A DNA stretch of 10,370 bases from the NCBI GenBank assembly GCA_016784705.1, contig JADHUD010000064.1, positions 1-10,370 on the forward strand, read 5' to 3'. Shown here piece by piece: positions 1-5,713 of the stretch. Position 1 is the first letter of the stretch. Every line of letters begins with the position of its first letter. The notes under the pieces were generated by a model, which did no database searches, was not told the origin of the DNA, and saw only the letters and a program-made list of their open reading frames with translations. Position numbers and translations under genes: made by a program. Source of the stretch: Spirochaetia bacterium. GTDB taxonomy: Bacteria > Spirochaetota > Spirochaetia > JABMQR01.

Positions 1-114
1 ATGGATACGATGGAGGCGGTTTGGAAAGCAAGGATAGCAGAAGCCCGATTAGAATACCTGAAAGAGTTCATTAAGGCGGCCAGTAAACGATCGGAATCCG
101 AATCTATCTTATAG
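1..114 (+). CDS. possible short ORF, 37 aa, uncharacterised; may be the end of a gene cut by the window edge
   Basis: A reading frame opens with ATG at the first base and ends with TAG at 112-114. The product is charged and would form an amphipathic helix (EAVWKARIAEARLEYLKEFIK), with a Ser/Glu-rich tail. No ribosome binding site can be assessed because the window starts here, and the frame may continue upstream. I do not recognise a family. It lies next to foldable GC-rich sequence and tandem repeats, so it may be the tail of a mobile-element or accessory gene, but this is inferred from position only. Confidence 0.25.
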   Translation: MDTMEAVWKARIAEARLEYLKEFIKAASKRSESESIL

Positions 115-182
115 TGAAGAACAGATGAAAACGCACCCATTGCAACTCTCATGACGCTGATCCTCAAACGAACGAGAGAAGC

Positions 183-316
183 GGAACCAACAAGTTGGTT
201 CCATTACCGGACAGAAAGCCCAGCACCGCGAGTCTTCGCGTCAGGGATGCGGAGGGCGCAAGGCCCCGCAGCAGCGGGGCGGAACCCCGGAACAGCCCGG
301 CCTGAAGCCTCCTGAC
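183..316. other. GC-rich, strongly structured segment, possible RNA element or mobile-element end
   Basis: Several perfect inverted repeats lie close together. GGAACCAAC (183-191) pairs with GTTGGTTCC (194-202). CGCGA pairs with TCGCG around a 4-nt loop (about 226-239). GCCCCGC pairs with GCGGGGC around AGCA (about 263-280). Longer-range pairs GTCA (240-243) with TGAC (313-316) and GGAGG (251-255) with CCTCC (308-312) enclose the last hairpin. The arrangement suggests a folded RNA or a structured DNA end. Neither reading direction gives a sensible protein. I cannot assign it to a known RNA family, and strand is undetermined. Confidence 0.35.
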
Positions 317-465
317 CAGGGGGAAGGGGTTGAGGGAGACGCCCGGAATTTTTTACTTTACATACTTTGAAATGAATCAAGTCTCAGCGCTGCAGCATGG
401 AGATAAACGGCATAGGGTTAAAAAGCGCTTTGAATAAATAAGCGCTTAGAAATAAGCGGTTTTTC

Positions 466-501
466 GATTGCACTGACCCCGGCGATTGCACTGACCCCGG
501 C
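466..501. repeat. two perfect 18-bp tandem repeats
   Basis: The unit GATTGCACTGACCCCGGC occurs at 466-483 and again, without a mismatch, at 484-501. Short repeats containing a CACTGACCCC-like core remind me of the multiple terminal repeats of IS21-type insertion sequences, but no transposase gene or second end is visible, so this link is weak. The second copy contains TTGCAC, used as the -35 box of the promoter for the next gene. Confidence 0.8.
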
Positions 502-514
502 GAATCGGTATACT
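486..514 (+). promoter_or_regulatory. sigma-70 type promoter for the DUF554 gene
   Basis: TTGCAC at 486-491 and TATACT at 509-514 are separated by 17 bp, the optimal spacing. TATACT matches the -10 consensus at five of six positions. The expected start point, about 7 nt after the -10 box, falls at 520-522, which is the A of the gene's ATG. The message would then be leaderless, in keeping with the lack of any Shine-Dalgarno sequence. Confidence 0.55.
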
Positions 515-520
515 TGCCGA

Positions 521-1255
521 ATGGCAGCAACAATAATCAACTGTTTAACCGTTATAATCGGCTCACTCATAGGCCTTGTGTTTCATGCAAGGATTAGAGA
601 CTCCATTAAGGAAGTGGTCTTTATCAGTTCCGGATTCATATCACTTCTGGTTGGATTCAGTATGGCGTTGGGATCACAGAGTTATCTTATTGTGCTTTTC
701 TCGCTCACAATTGGCGGAGTAATAGGATATCTCATGAATATTGAGGGCGGGATTCTGCAGCTTGGCGCGTTTTTTGAGCGGGTGGTCAGGCGGGGACGTC
801 CCAGTGTCGAACAATCAGCCTCTAAAAATTTTGCATTGGGATTTCTGAATGCCTCTGTGCTCTTTTGTGTCGGGGCTATGACTATAGTCGGGGCAATAAA
901 AGCGGGAGCAGAGGGTGATTTTGAGCTTATTCTGATAAAATCTGTTATGGACGGCTTTATGGCCATCATGTTTACCGCTGCGTATGGGATCGGGGTGATC
1001 TTTTCCGCCATTACCATATTGGTCTATCAGGGGGGATTAACCCTTGCAGGTGCATGGCTTGCCCCGCACATAGGCGAAGCCGGACTGATCGAGCTCTCTG
1101 CGGTCGGCGGAGTTATGGTTATCATGATCGGTATAAATCTGCTGAACCTCAGGGAGATCAAGACCTCAAACTTTCTGCCGGCACTACTGATTGTACCGAT
1201 TCTTACCTCTGTTTCCCCCTGGATTTCAGCTGTTTTCAACTCTGTGATTCACTGA
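521..1255 (+). CDS. DUF554 family integral membrane protein (YqgA/YdfK-like)
   Basis: The 244-residue product is very hydrophobic, with about seven membrane segments. It opens with the typical DUF554 start (TIINCLTVIIGSLIGL, about residues 4-19), followed by a charged turn and segments near 33-50, 55-72, 104-126, 137-168, 190-208 and 217-240. It also has the family's conserved FCVGAMTIVGAI stretch (about 115-126). Length agrees with the family (about 220-250). The family occurs widely in bacteria as a putative inner-membrane transporter, but its substrate is unknown. The ATG at 521 aligns with the family start although no ribosome binding site precedes it; the sequence just upstream is the promoter. 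The stop codon lies 7 bp from the convergent glgP stop. Function cannot be inferred from the neighbours. Confidence 0.85.
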   Translation: MAATIINCLTVIIGSLIGLVFHARIRDSIKEVVFISSGFISLLVGFSMALGSQSYLIVLFSLTIGGVIGYLMNIEGGILQLGAFFERVVRRGRPSVEQSASKNFALGFLNASVLFCVGAMTIVGAIKAGAEGDFELILIKSVMDGFMAIMFTAAYGIGVIFSAITILVYQGGLTLAGAWLAPHIGEAGLIELSAVGGVMVIMIGINLLNLREIKTSNFLPALLIVPILTSVSPWISAVFNSVIH

Positions 1256-1262
1256 ATCAGAT

Positions 1263-3767
1263 CTATTTCTGCACTGCAGCAGCATCCTCCAGACTTAAAG
1301 AAGAAGATTCGTAACCCTCAACTTTGTGGGGATCAACATTCCAGATCTCTTTTGCATACTCCCCGATTGTTCTGTCTGATGAAAACTTAGCTGATGATGC
1401 TATGTTCATAACAGCCATCCTGTTCCATCCGCTCCTGTCGGCATAAGCTTTCATAGCCAGAGCATGAGTATCTTTGTATGATCCAAGATCGGCAAAGTGC
1501 ATATACCGATCTCCTTCATCAAAAAGCGATCTGCGGAGAGGTTCAAATATGCCAGGTTCGCTGATATTGAAGTAACCCGAGAGGACCAGCTCAATCGCCT
1601 TCCGTATCTCACTATCCTGTGAAGAGCTGTAATAGGGGTCGTAGGAGGCTCTTTTCTGCTCGATCTCTTCGGCGGAATTGCCGAAAATGAATATATTGTC
1701 TCTGCCTGCCTCCTCCATTATCTCAATATTGGCACCGTCAAGTGTTCCAAGGGTGATTGCCCCATTACACATGAATTTCATATTCCCGGTTCCAGAAGCC
1801 TCCGTCCCTGCAGTTGATATCTGCTCGGAAATATTTGTAGCAGGAATTATTTTTTCCGCCATGGAAACACGGTAGTTCGGCATGAAGTAGACTTTTAACA
1901 GATCTTTTACTGCCCGGTCGTTATTTATGGTCTCCGAGAGATTGTTGATAAACTTAATGATAAGTTTTGCTATTACATATCCTGGAGCGGCTTTTCCGCC
2001 GAACAGAAAGGTAATCGGCTGCATACCCTCTGTTTTTCCCTCTCTGATTCTATTGTAGAGAATTATAATATGAAGCGCATTGAGCAGCTGGCGTTTATAC
2101 TCGTGGATACGCTTGACCTGAACGTCAAACAGGGTGTCAGGATCAATTGACCACCCGAAATTACTTTTCAGATAGTTCGAGGCTTCAATCTTTGCACTGT
2201 TTTTTACGGTATCAAATGAATCGAGAAAAGTGGTATCATCTGCATATTTCTTAAGATCAGCTATGCGGGTGAAATCGGTAATCCAGCTCTCTCCAATAAC
2301 TTCAGTAATTAATGATGCGAGAGGAGGGTTTGCCTTCAGCAGCCAGCGCCTCTGTGTTATACCATTTGTTTTATTATTGAACCTTTTCGGAAAAATCTGC
2401 GCAAACTCCGGAAACATACGGCTTTGCAGCAACTCTGTGTGCAGACGGGCAACTCCATTGGTTGAGTGCGATCCGATAATAGAGAGATTTGCCATGCGGA
2501 TTTCCCGCGGGTTGGATTCCTCAATTATGCTGACCCGGCTGATTTTTCCGGTATTGCCGTGGAAATACGTGACTGCCCGCTGCAGAAAACGATGATTAAT
2601 TTCATAAATAATCTGGAGGTGCCGCGGAAGATTTGCTTCAAGCATGGAGACCGGCCACTTTTCAAGCGCCTCCGGCATAAGTGTATGATTGGTATATCCG
2701 ATGGATCGTACCGTAATATCCCATGCCTCCTCCCAGGATAGATGTTCTGTATCCAGTAAAATTCTCATAAGTTCGGGCACAGCCAGCGATGGGTGGGTAT
2801 CATTCAGCTGAAGCGCTGCATAGTCCGGGAATTTGGACCAGGCTTCCCCGGATTTTCTGAACCGTCTGAGGATGTCGGCTAATGAACATGCTACAAAGAA
2901 ATACTGCTGTTTAAGGCGCAGCTCTTTGCCGAGATAGAGCGTGTCATTCGGGTAGAGCACCTGGCTGAGGTTTTCGGCGAGTACTTTGGACTTGACCGCT
3001 TCGACGTAGTCTCCTTCGTTGAAATCACGGAGGTTGAATTCTTCAGCGGATCGGGCACTCCACAAGCGTAAGGTATTAACGGTGCTGCCGCCATATCCGA
3101 CAATGGGTGTGTCGTAGGCAGTGCCGATCACCTTTTGTGTATCTGTCCATTTGAAAGAGACCTCACCGTTTTCCTGTATCGGCTCAACCCGGCCGCCGAA
3201 ATGCACCGGAATACTGATATCGCTTCGTTCAATTTCCCATGGGTTGCCATACCGCAGCCAGTCATCCGGCTGTTCTGTCTGGTAGCCGTTTACAATGTGC
3301 TGTTTGAAGATACCGTAATTATATCTGATGCCGTAACCGAAAGCAGGCAGATCCATGGTTGCCATGGAATCAAGAAAACATGCGGCGAGTCTGCCTAATC
3401 CTCCGTTTCCGAGTCCTGCATCTACCTCGTTATCTGCCAGTTCTTCAAGTGAGTAGCCCAGATCACTCATTGCTTCCCTGTAGGGATCTTCAAGCTGCAG
3501 GTTGATGATGTTATTTGTCATTGCCCGGCCCATCAGGAATTCGAGCGAGAGGTAGTAGATACGTTTTACGCCGTTCTTATGATGTGACTGCTGGGTTTTG
3601 ATCCATTGGTGGATAAGTCTGTCTTTTACGGTAAGAGCCAGTGAATAGTATTTATCGTGAATTGAGGCTGAATACCGATCGCACCCCAACGTGTATTTTA
3701 AGTGTTCAGCAAAATCCCATTTTATGGATTCGCTGTCTTTCCCATAGCGTATGCTTTTATTGTTCAT
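1263..3767 (-). CDS. glgP: glycogen/alpha-glucan phosphorylase (GT35)
   Basis: The 834-residue protein is full length for bacterial phosphorylases (about 800-850). It removes glucose from the non-reducing ends of glycogen or maltodextrin as glucose-1-phosphate, using pyridoxal phosphate (PLP) as cofactor, in the cytoplasm. Hallmarks are present in order: the LGNGGLGRLAACFLDS active-site loop (about 119-134), LNDTHPSLAVPELMR (321-335), the HEYKRQLLN phosphate-site motif (555-563) and EASGTGNMKF (656-665), where K664 should be the PLP-binding lysine. No animal-type regulatory phosphorylation segment is evident at the N terminus. The start is ATG (complement of 3765-3767), preceded 5 nt upstream by AGGAG (complement of 3773-3777). 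The gene stands alone, divergent from the tRNA-Thr gene and convergent with the DUF554 gene; no other glycogen gene is in the window. A promoter with a palindromic site about 390 bp upstream suggests sugar-responsive control. Confidence 0.97.
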   Translation of the reverse strand: MNNKSIRYGKDSESIKWDFAEHLKYTLGCDRYSASIHDKYYSLALTVKDRLIHQWIKTQQSHHKNGVKRIYYLSLEFLMGRAMTNNIINLQLEDPYREAMSDLGYSLEELADNEVDAGLGNGGLGRLAACFLDSMATMDLPAFGYGIRYNYGIFKQHIVNGYQTEQPDDWLRYGNPWEIERSDISIPVHFGGRVEPIQENGEVSFKWTDTQKVIGTAYDTPIVGYGGSTVNTLRLWSARSAEEFNLRDFNEGDYVEAVKSKVLAENLSQVLYPNDTLYLGKELRLKQQYFFVACSLADILRRFRKSGEAWSKFPDYAALQLNDTHPSLAVPELMRILLDTEHLSWEEAWDITVRSIGYTNHTLMPEALEKWPVSMLEANLPRHLQIIYEINHRFLQRAVTYFHGNTGKISRVSIIEESNPREIRMANLSIIGSHSTNGVARLHTELLQSRMFPEFAQIFPKRFNNKTNGITQRRWLLKANPPLASLITEVIGESWITDFTRIADLKKYADDTTFLDSFDTVKNSAKIEASNYLKSNFGWSIDPDTLFDVQVKRIHEYKRQLLNALHIIILYNRIREGKTEGMQPITFLFGGKAAPGYVIAKLIIKFINNLSETINNDRAVKDLLKVYFMPNYRVSMAEKIIPATNISEQISTAGTEASGTGNMKFMCNGAITLGTLDGANIEIMEEAGRDNIFIFGNSAEEIEQKRASYDPYYSSSQDSEIRKAIELVLSGYFNISEPGIFEPLRRSLFDEGDRYMHFADLGSYKDTHALAMKAYADRSGWNRMAVMNIASSAKFSSDRTIGEYAKEIWNVDPHKVEGYESSSLSLEDAAAVQK

Positions 3768-3870
3768 GGCAGCTCCTGTTCAAATTTTCTGATGTGTAAG
3801 CAATAGTTTATACGTGAGTTCAGGCGTTTTTCATTTTTCGGACTTGTCAGGACTCAGCGTAAACTCTGAG

Positions 3871-3910
3871 TTTTTCAGATTGAAATCTGCTTTTTCAGAT
3901 TGAAATCTGC
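3871..3910. repeat. two perfect 20-bp tandem repeats with internal dyad
   Basis: The 20-bp unit at 3871-3890 is repeated exactly at 3891-3910. A degenerate third copy, about 13 of 20 positions, follows at 3911-3930. Each perfect unit starts TTTTTC and carries the dyad CAGAT-TGAA-ATCTG, so each can form a small hairpin. The repeats start about 100 bp upstream of the glgP start codon, inside its predicted leader. On the plus strand each hairpin is followed by CTTTTT, a weak terminator-like arrangement facing away from glgP. Confidence 0.85.
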
Positions 3911-4078
3911 TTTTTCCGGCTGAAAAAATCCCAAACCCGACAGATTCCCGGGCAAGTTTGTACGGAAAAATTGAAGGGTTTTATCAACTTTGAACTATAT
4001 TCTTTAATTTCATTCAGTTTTTCCATTGAGTTTCTTTCAGAATTATTAATTTCGAAATTTGCTCAATTGCCCTCAATA

Positions 4079-4111
4079 ATCCAATTTAAATCCAATGTAA
4101 ATCCAATGTAA
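4079..4111. repeat. three 11-bp tandem repeats
   Basis: ATCCAATTTAA (4079-4089), ATCCAATGTAA (4090-4100) and ATCCAATGTAA (4101-4111) follow each other directly with a single mismatch among them. The 11-bp period is close to one DNA helical turn, so a protein bound to each copy would sit on one face of the DNA. They lie about 45-75 bp downstream of the predicted glgP start point. Bound protein is an inference; simple slippage could also explain them. Confidence 0.75.
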
Positions 4112-4136
4112 AAAATAAAATTGCGCGATAACTGTT

Positions 4137-4150
4137 ATAAACCGGTTTAT
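4137..4150. promoter_or_regulatory. 14-bp perfect palindrome, likely operator (LacI/GalR-like)
   Basis: ATAAACCGGTTTAT is a perfect palindrome centred on CCGG. AAACCGGTTT-type palindromes with a central CG are typical operators of LacI/GalR-family sugar repressors. It lies about 5-18 nt downstream of the expected glgP start point (near 4155 on the minus strand), a classic repressor position. It is about 60 bp upstream of the trnT -35 box. No regulator gene is in the window, so the bound protein is unknown. Confidence 0.5.
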
Positions 4151-4161
4151 TTGATAAAATA

Positions 4162-4191
4162 ATAATAGTCATAAAACATGATTATTATCAA
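4162..4191 (-). promoter_or_regulatory. sigma-70 type promoter for glgP
   Basis: On the minus strand TTGATA (complement of 4186-4191) and TATTAT (complement of 4162-4167) are 18 bp apart. Each matches consensus at five of six positions. Transcription would begin near 4155 and give a leader of about 390 nt before the glgP start codon. The distance is long, but I found no closer candidate of similar quality. Confidence 0.55.
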
Positions 4192-4209
4192 GTCACGTAT
4201 AAATATCCC

Positions 4210-4238
4210 TTGACAAAAAATACCAGCTTTGCTATTTT
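4210..4238 (+). promoter_or_regulatory. sigma-70 type promoter for trnT and the downstream genes
   Basis: A consensus TTGACA at 4210-4215 is followed after 17 bp by TATTTT at 4233-4238. The region just upstream (about 4150-4209) is nearly all A/T and could act as an UP element, as is common for stable RNA promoters. The start point would be near 4245, about 50 nt before the tRNA. This is the only strong plus-strand promoter I see before rplK, so it may also drive rpmG, trnW, secE and nusG. Confidence 0.75.
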
Positions 4239-4295
4239 TCCATCTACGTGGTTTTATGCCCGGAGCATAATCCGGTTAATGCCAGAGAGTACCTT

Positions 4296-4368
4296 GCCCT
4301 TGTAGCTCAGTCGGTAGAGCACCACCATGGTAAGGTGGGGGTCACCGGTTCGAATCCGGTCGAGGGCT
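4296..4368 (+). tRNA. trnT: tRNA-Thr (anticodon GGU)
   Basis: A 73-nt cloverleaf is complete. Acceptor GCCCTTG pairs with CGAGGGC (one G-U pair), the D arm is GCTC/GAGC, and the anticodon stem CCACC/GGTGG surrounds loop ATGGTAA. The T arm is ACCGG/CCGGT with loop TTCGAAT. The anticodon GGT at 4329-4331 reads ACC and ACU threonine codons. The discriminator base is U and the CCA end is not encoded. It is followed 55 nt later by rpmG. In E. coli a tRNA-Thr(GGU) gene precedes tufB in the equivalent cluster; here no tuf intervenes. Confidence 0.96.
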
Positions 4369-4423
4369 CAAAAGACTGAATTAGTCGGCGCGGCATCAGT
4401 GCAGAATTTATGGGAGTATATAT

Positions 4424-4600
4424 ATGGCTAGCAAGAAGAAAGGTCCGGTAGAAAAGATAGCGCTTCAGTGTACTGAATGTAAAAGAAAGAATTACACTAC
4501 CACAAAAAATCGTAGAAATATTCAGGGAAAGCTCGAATTCAGCAAATACTGTAAATTTGACAGGAAGCACACGCTGCACCGCGAGACAAAAATTAAATAA
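4424..4600 (+). CDS. rpmG: 50S ribosomal protein L33
   Basis: This 58-residue basic protein of the large subunit starts MASKKKGPVEKIALQCTECK, contains the family core YTTTKNRRN (24-32) and ends HRETKIK. The start ATG at 4424 is preceded by GGGAG (4412-4416) with 7-nt spacing. The first zinc pair is intact (C16, C19). The second is reduced to C43 with aspartate at position 46, where the four-cysteine form has its last cysteine. It is therefore intermediate between the zinc-binding and zinc-free L33 types. It sits between two tRNA genes, a common arrangement upstream of secE-nusG. Confidence 0.95.
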   Translation: MASKKKGPVEKIALQCTECKRKNYTTTKNRRNIQGKLEFSKYCKFDRKHTLHRETKIK

Positions 4601-4609
4601 AACTTACCT

Positions 4610-4683
4610 AGGCCAGTAGCTCCAATGGCTAGAGCGCCGGTCTCCAAAACCGGATGTTGTAGGTTCGAGTCCTACCTGGCCTG
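4610..4683 (+). tRNA. trnW: tRNA-Trp (anticodon CCA)
   Basis: A complete 74-nt cloverleaf. The acceptor AGGCCAG pairs perfectly with CTGGCCT, and the anticodon stem CCGGT/ACCGG surrounds loop CTCCAAA. The T stem is GTAGG/CCTAC with loop TTCGAGT. The anticodon at 4644-4646 is CCA, reading UGG. Discriminator G73 is the usual identity base of bacterial tRNA-Trp; the CCA end is not encoded. It begins 9 nt after the rpmG stop, so the mRNA must be cut to release it. Confidence 0.97.
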
Positions 4684-4766
4684 ATATATTTCGATGGAGT
4701 TTGCTTCAGAATATTATTTTTTGCTGCAAACAGATGTTTGTTGTTTGAATCATAGGAGAACGTTTG

Positions 4767-4946
4767 ATGAAAAAGCTGTTCAAATACTTGAAAGAGACAA
4801 GATTGGAACTGAAAAAGGTCGTATGGCCAACCAGGGATACAGTTGTTTCTTCAACAAAGGTAGTGCTTGTATCAACGTTAATTTTCGCAGTAGTCCTGGG
4901 GTTGGTAGATTTCCTTCTTCTTCAGGGACTGTATCTTGTTTATTAG
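4767..4946 (+). CDS. secE: preprotein translocase subunit SecE
   Basis: The 59-residue protein is the short, single-span form of SecE found in most bacteria. It clamps the two halves of the SecY channel in the inner membrane. An amphipathic N-terminal helix ends in the conserved ELKKVVWPTRDTV motif (about 14-26). One transmembrane segment covers about 30-56. ATG at 4767 is preferred over the adjacent TTG at 4764 because AGGAGA (4754-4759) gives a 7-nt spacing. nusG begins 17 nt after the TAG, the usual secE-nusG pair. Confidence 0.95.
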   Translation: MKKLFKYLKETRLELKKVVWPTRDTVVSSTKVVLVSTLIFAVVLGLVDFLLLQGLYLVY

Positions 4947-4963
4947 GAACAATTGAGGAAGAG

Positions 4964-5518
4964 ATGGCAAAAGGCTGGTATGTAGTACATACATATTCGG
5001 GATATGAGAATAAAATTGAGAAAACGATTAGACGTCTCATGAATGACCCTGATTTCTCAGAGTTTGTTTTTGATATCAAAGTTCCTGCAGAGGAAACAGT
5101 AGAAATCAAAGACGGGAAAAAGAAAACTTCAATGAAGAAAATTCTTCCCGGGTATATTTTACTGGAGATGGATCTTCCTGACTTGGGATGGAAACAAATT
5201 TGTTCACAGATCAGGAGAATTCAGGGTGTAACAGGATTTGTAGGAACGATGAGCGGTTCCAAACCGCAGCCTATTACCGCTGAAGAGGCCAGAGGTATAT
5301 TCCAGAAAACCGGAGAAATAAAAACTGATAAGATATCCAGACCGAAGCAGTCATTTACTCATGGTGATATGGTGAAAATTATTGATGGTCCGTTTGATAC
5401 CTTTACCGGTACTATTGAAGAGGTATTTCCGGATAAATCGAAATTGAAAGTTATGGTCGGTATTTTCGGCAGATCGACCCCGGTTGAGGTCGATTTTAAT
5501 CAGGTTGAGAAGGTATAG
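4964..5518 (+). CDS. nusG: transcription termination/antitermination factor NusG
   Basis: The 184-residue protein binds RNA polymerase and promotes processive elongation, Rho-dependent termination and coupling to the ribosome. It starts MAKGWYVVHTYSGYENKI, the canonical NGN-domain opening. The NGN fold runs to about residue 100 and includes LPGYILLEMDL (61-71) and the GVTGFVG segment (88-94). The KOW domain covers about 130-184 (HGDMVKIIDGPF, then the VEVDF end). The frame is open 90 codons further upstream, but that part overlaps secE and matches nothing, so the start is ATG 4964 with the purine-rich GAGGAAGAG before it. No large insertion is present in the NGN domain. Confidence 0.97.
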   Translation: MAKGWYVVHTYSGYENKIEKTIRRLMNDPDFSEFVFDIKVPAEETVEIKDGKKKTSMKKILPGYILLEMDLPDLGWKQICSQIRRIQGVTGFVGTMSGSKPQPITAEEARGIFQKTGEIKTDKISRPKQSFTHGDMVKIIDGPFDTFTGTIEEVFPDKSKLKVMVGIFGRSTPVEVDFNQVEKV

Positions 5519-5644
5519 CCGGACAATCTGGTTTAATGATAATACCCTTGATTTTACTTAAAATAAGTTTGAAGTTGCTGCTCTGCGTATAGGCAATTTC
5601 TGAGGCTTTGATTTTTAACATATCCCCCCGGCTGCAGGGTACGG

Positions 5645-5682
5645 GGTGATGGGAGCCTGATCGTATGACAGGCGTTATTACC
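5645..5682 (+). promoter_or_regulatory. ribosomal protein L1 target site (autoregulatory leader of the L11-L1 mRNA)
   Basis: The RNA can fold as two helices around an asymmetric internal loop. GGUGAU (5645-5650) pairs with AUUACC (5677-5682, one G-U pair). GGGA (5651-5654) faces GUU (5674-5676). GCCUG (5655-5659) pairs with CAGGC (5669-5673) around a 9-nt loop. This matches the known L1-binding motif of 23S rRNA and of L1 operon leaders, including the GGUG...GGGAGCC strand. It lies 46 nt upstream of rplK, where excess L1 would block translation of rplK and, by coupling, rplA. Confidence 0.8.
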
Positions 5683-5684
5683 AG

Positions 5685-5713
5685 CGTAAAGTTTTTTTGT
5701 TAAGCACTTTACG
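5685..5713 (+). promoter_or_regulatory. hairpin abutting the rplK Shine-Dalgarno sequence
   Basis: CGTAAAGT (5685-5692) and ACTTTACG (5706-5713) form a perfect 8-bp stem with a 13-nt T-rich loop. It begins 2 nt after the L1 site and ends just before TAAGGAG (5714-5720), the rplK ribosome binding site. The stack of L1 site, hairpin and binding site suggests a compact translational switch. The hairpin's own role is inferred. A run of seven Ts lies in the loop rather than after the stem, so it is not a terminator. Confidence 0.6.

Larger units (their letters stand above)
115..520. other. 406-bp gene-poor region: GC-rich foldable segment, AT-rich segment and tandem repeats
   Basis: No convincing gene is present. 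A frame open from 306 to 437 (43 codons, only ATG at 372) has no family resemblance I know. From about 183 to 350 the DNA is clearly GC-richer than the rest of the window and full of short inverted repeats. From 350 to 465 it turns AT-rich. There the palindromic octamer AAGCGCTT occurs at 423-430 and 440-447 and can form a stem with a 9-nt loop. A competing smaller stem (443-447 with 454-458) is followed by five Ts at 460-464 and resembles a weak terminator. Two 18-bp repeats and a promoter close the region. Confidence 0.6.
3768..4295. promoter_or_regulatory. 528-bp divergent control region between glgP and trnT
   Basis: This AT-rich region contains no gene I can support. It holds a minus-strand promoter for glgP and a plus-strand promoter for trnT, with their -35 boxes only 18 bp apart. 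It also holds a 14-bp palindrome, three 11-bp tandem repeats and two 20-bp tandem repeats. By position, everything from about 4155 down to 3768 would be the untranslated leader of the glgP message. Smaller dyads are AAACTC-T-GAGTTT (3861-3873) and ATAAC-T-GTTAT (4128-4138). Confidence 0.7.

Noticed and set aside
440..464. Intrinsic terminator near 460
   Set aside because: The stem next to the five Ts is only 5 bp and competes with an 8-bp stem; no gene clearly ends just upstream.
1..520. CRISPR array or complete insertion sequence
   Set aside because: There are only two adjacent repeats without spacers, and no transposase or paired terminal inverted repeats are visible.
1027..1314. Open frames overlapping the DUF554 gene and the glgP end
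   Set aside because: Composition and lack of family resemblance mark them as shadows of the two real genes.
4764..4766. TTG as the secE start
   Set aside because: The adjacent ATG at 4767 is better placed relative to AGGAGA and gives the usual MKKL-type opening.
4694..4963. 90-codon N-terminal extension of nusG in the same frame
   Set aside because: It overlaps secE in another frame, has no ribosome binding site at its start and no similarity to NusG; ATG 4964 gives the canonical MAKGWYVVHTYSGYENK start and normal length.
5519..5644. Promoter for rplK in the nusG-rplK gap
   Set aside because: Several TTGATT, TTGAAG and TATAGG-like words occur, but none pair at 16-18 bp spacing, so I do not report one.
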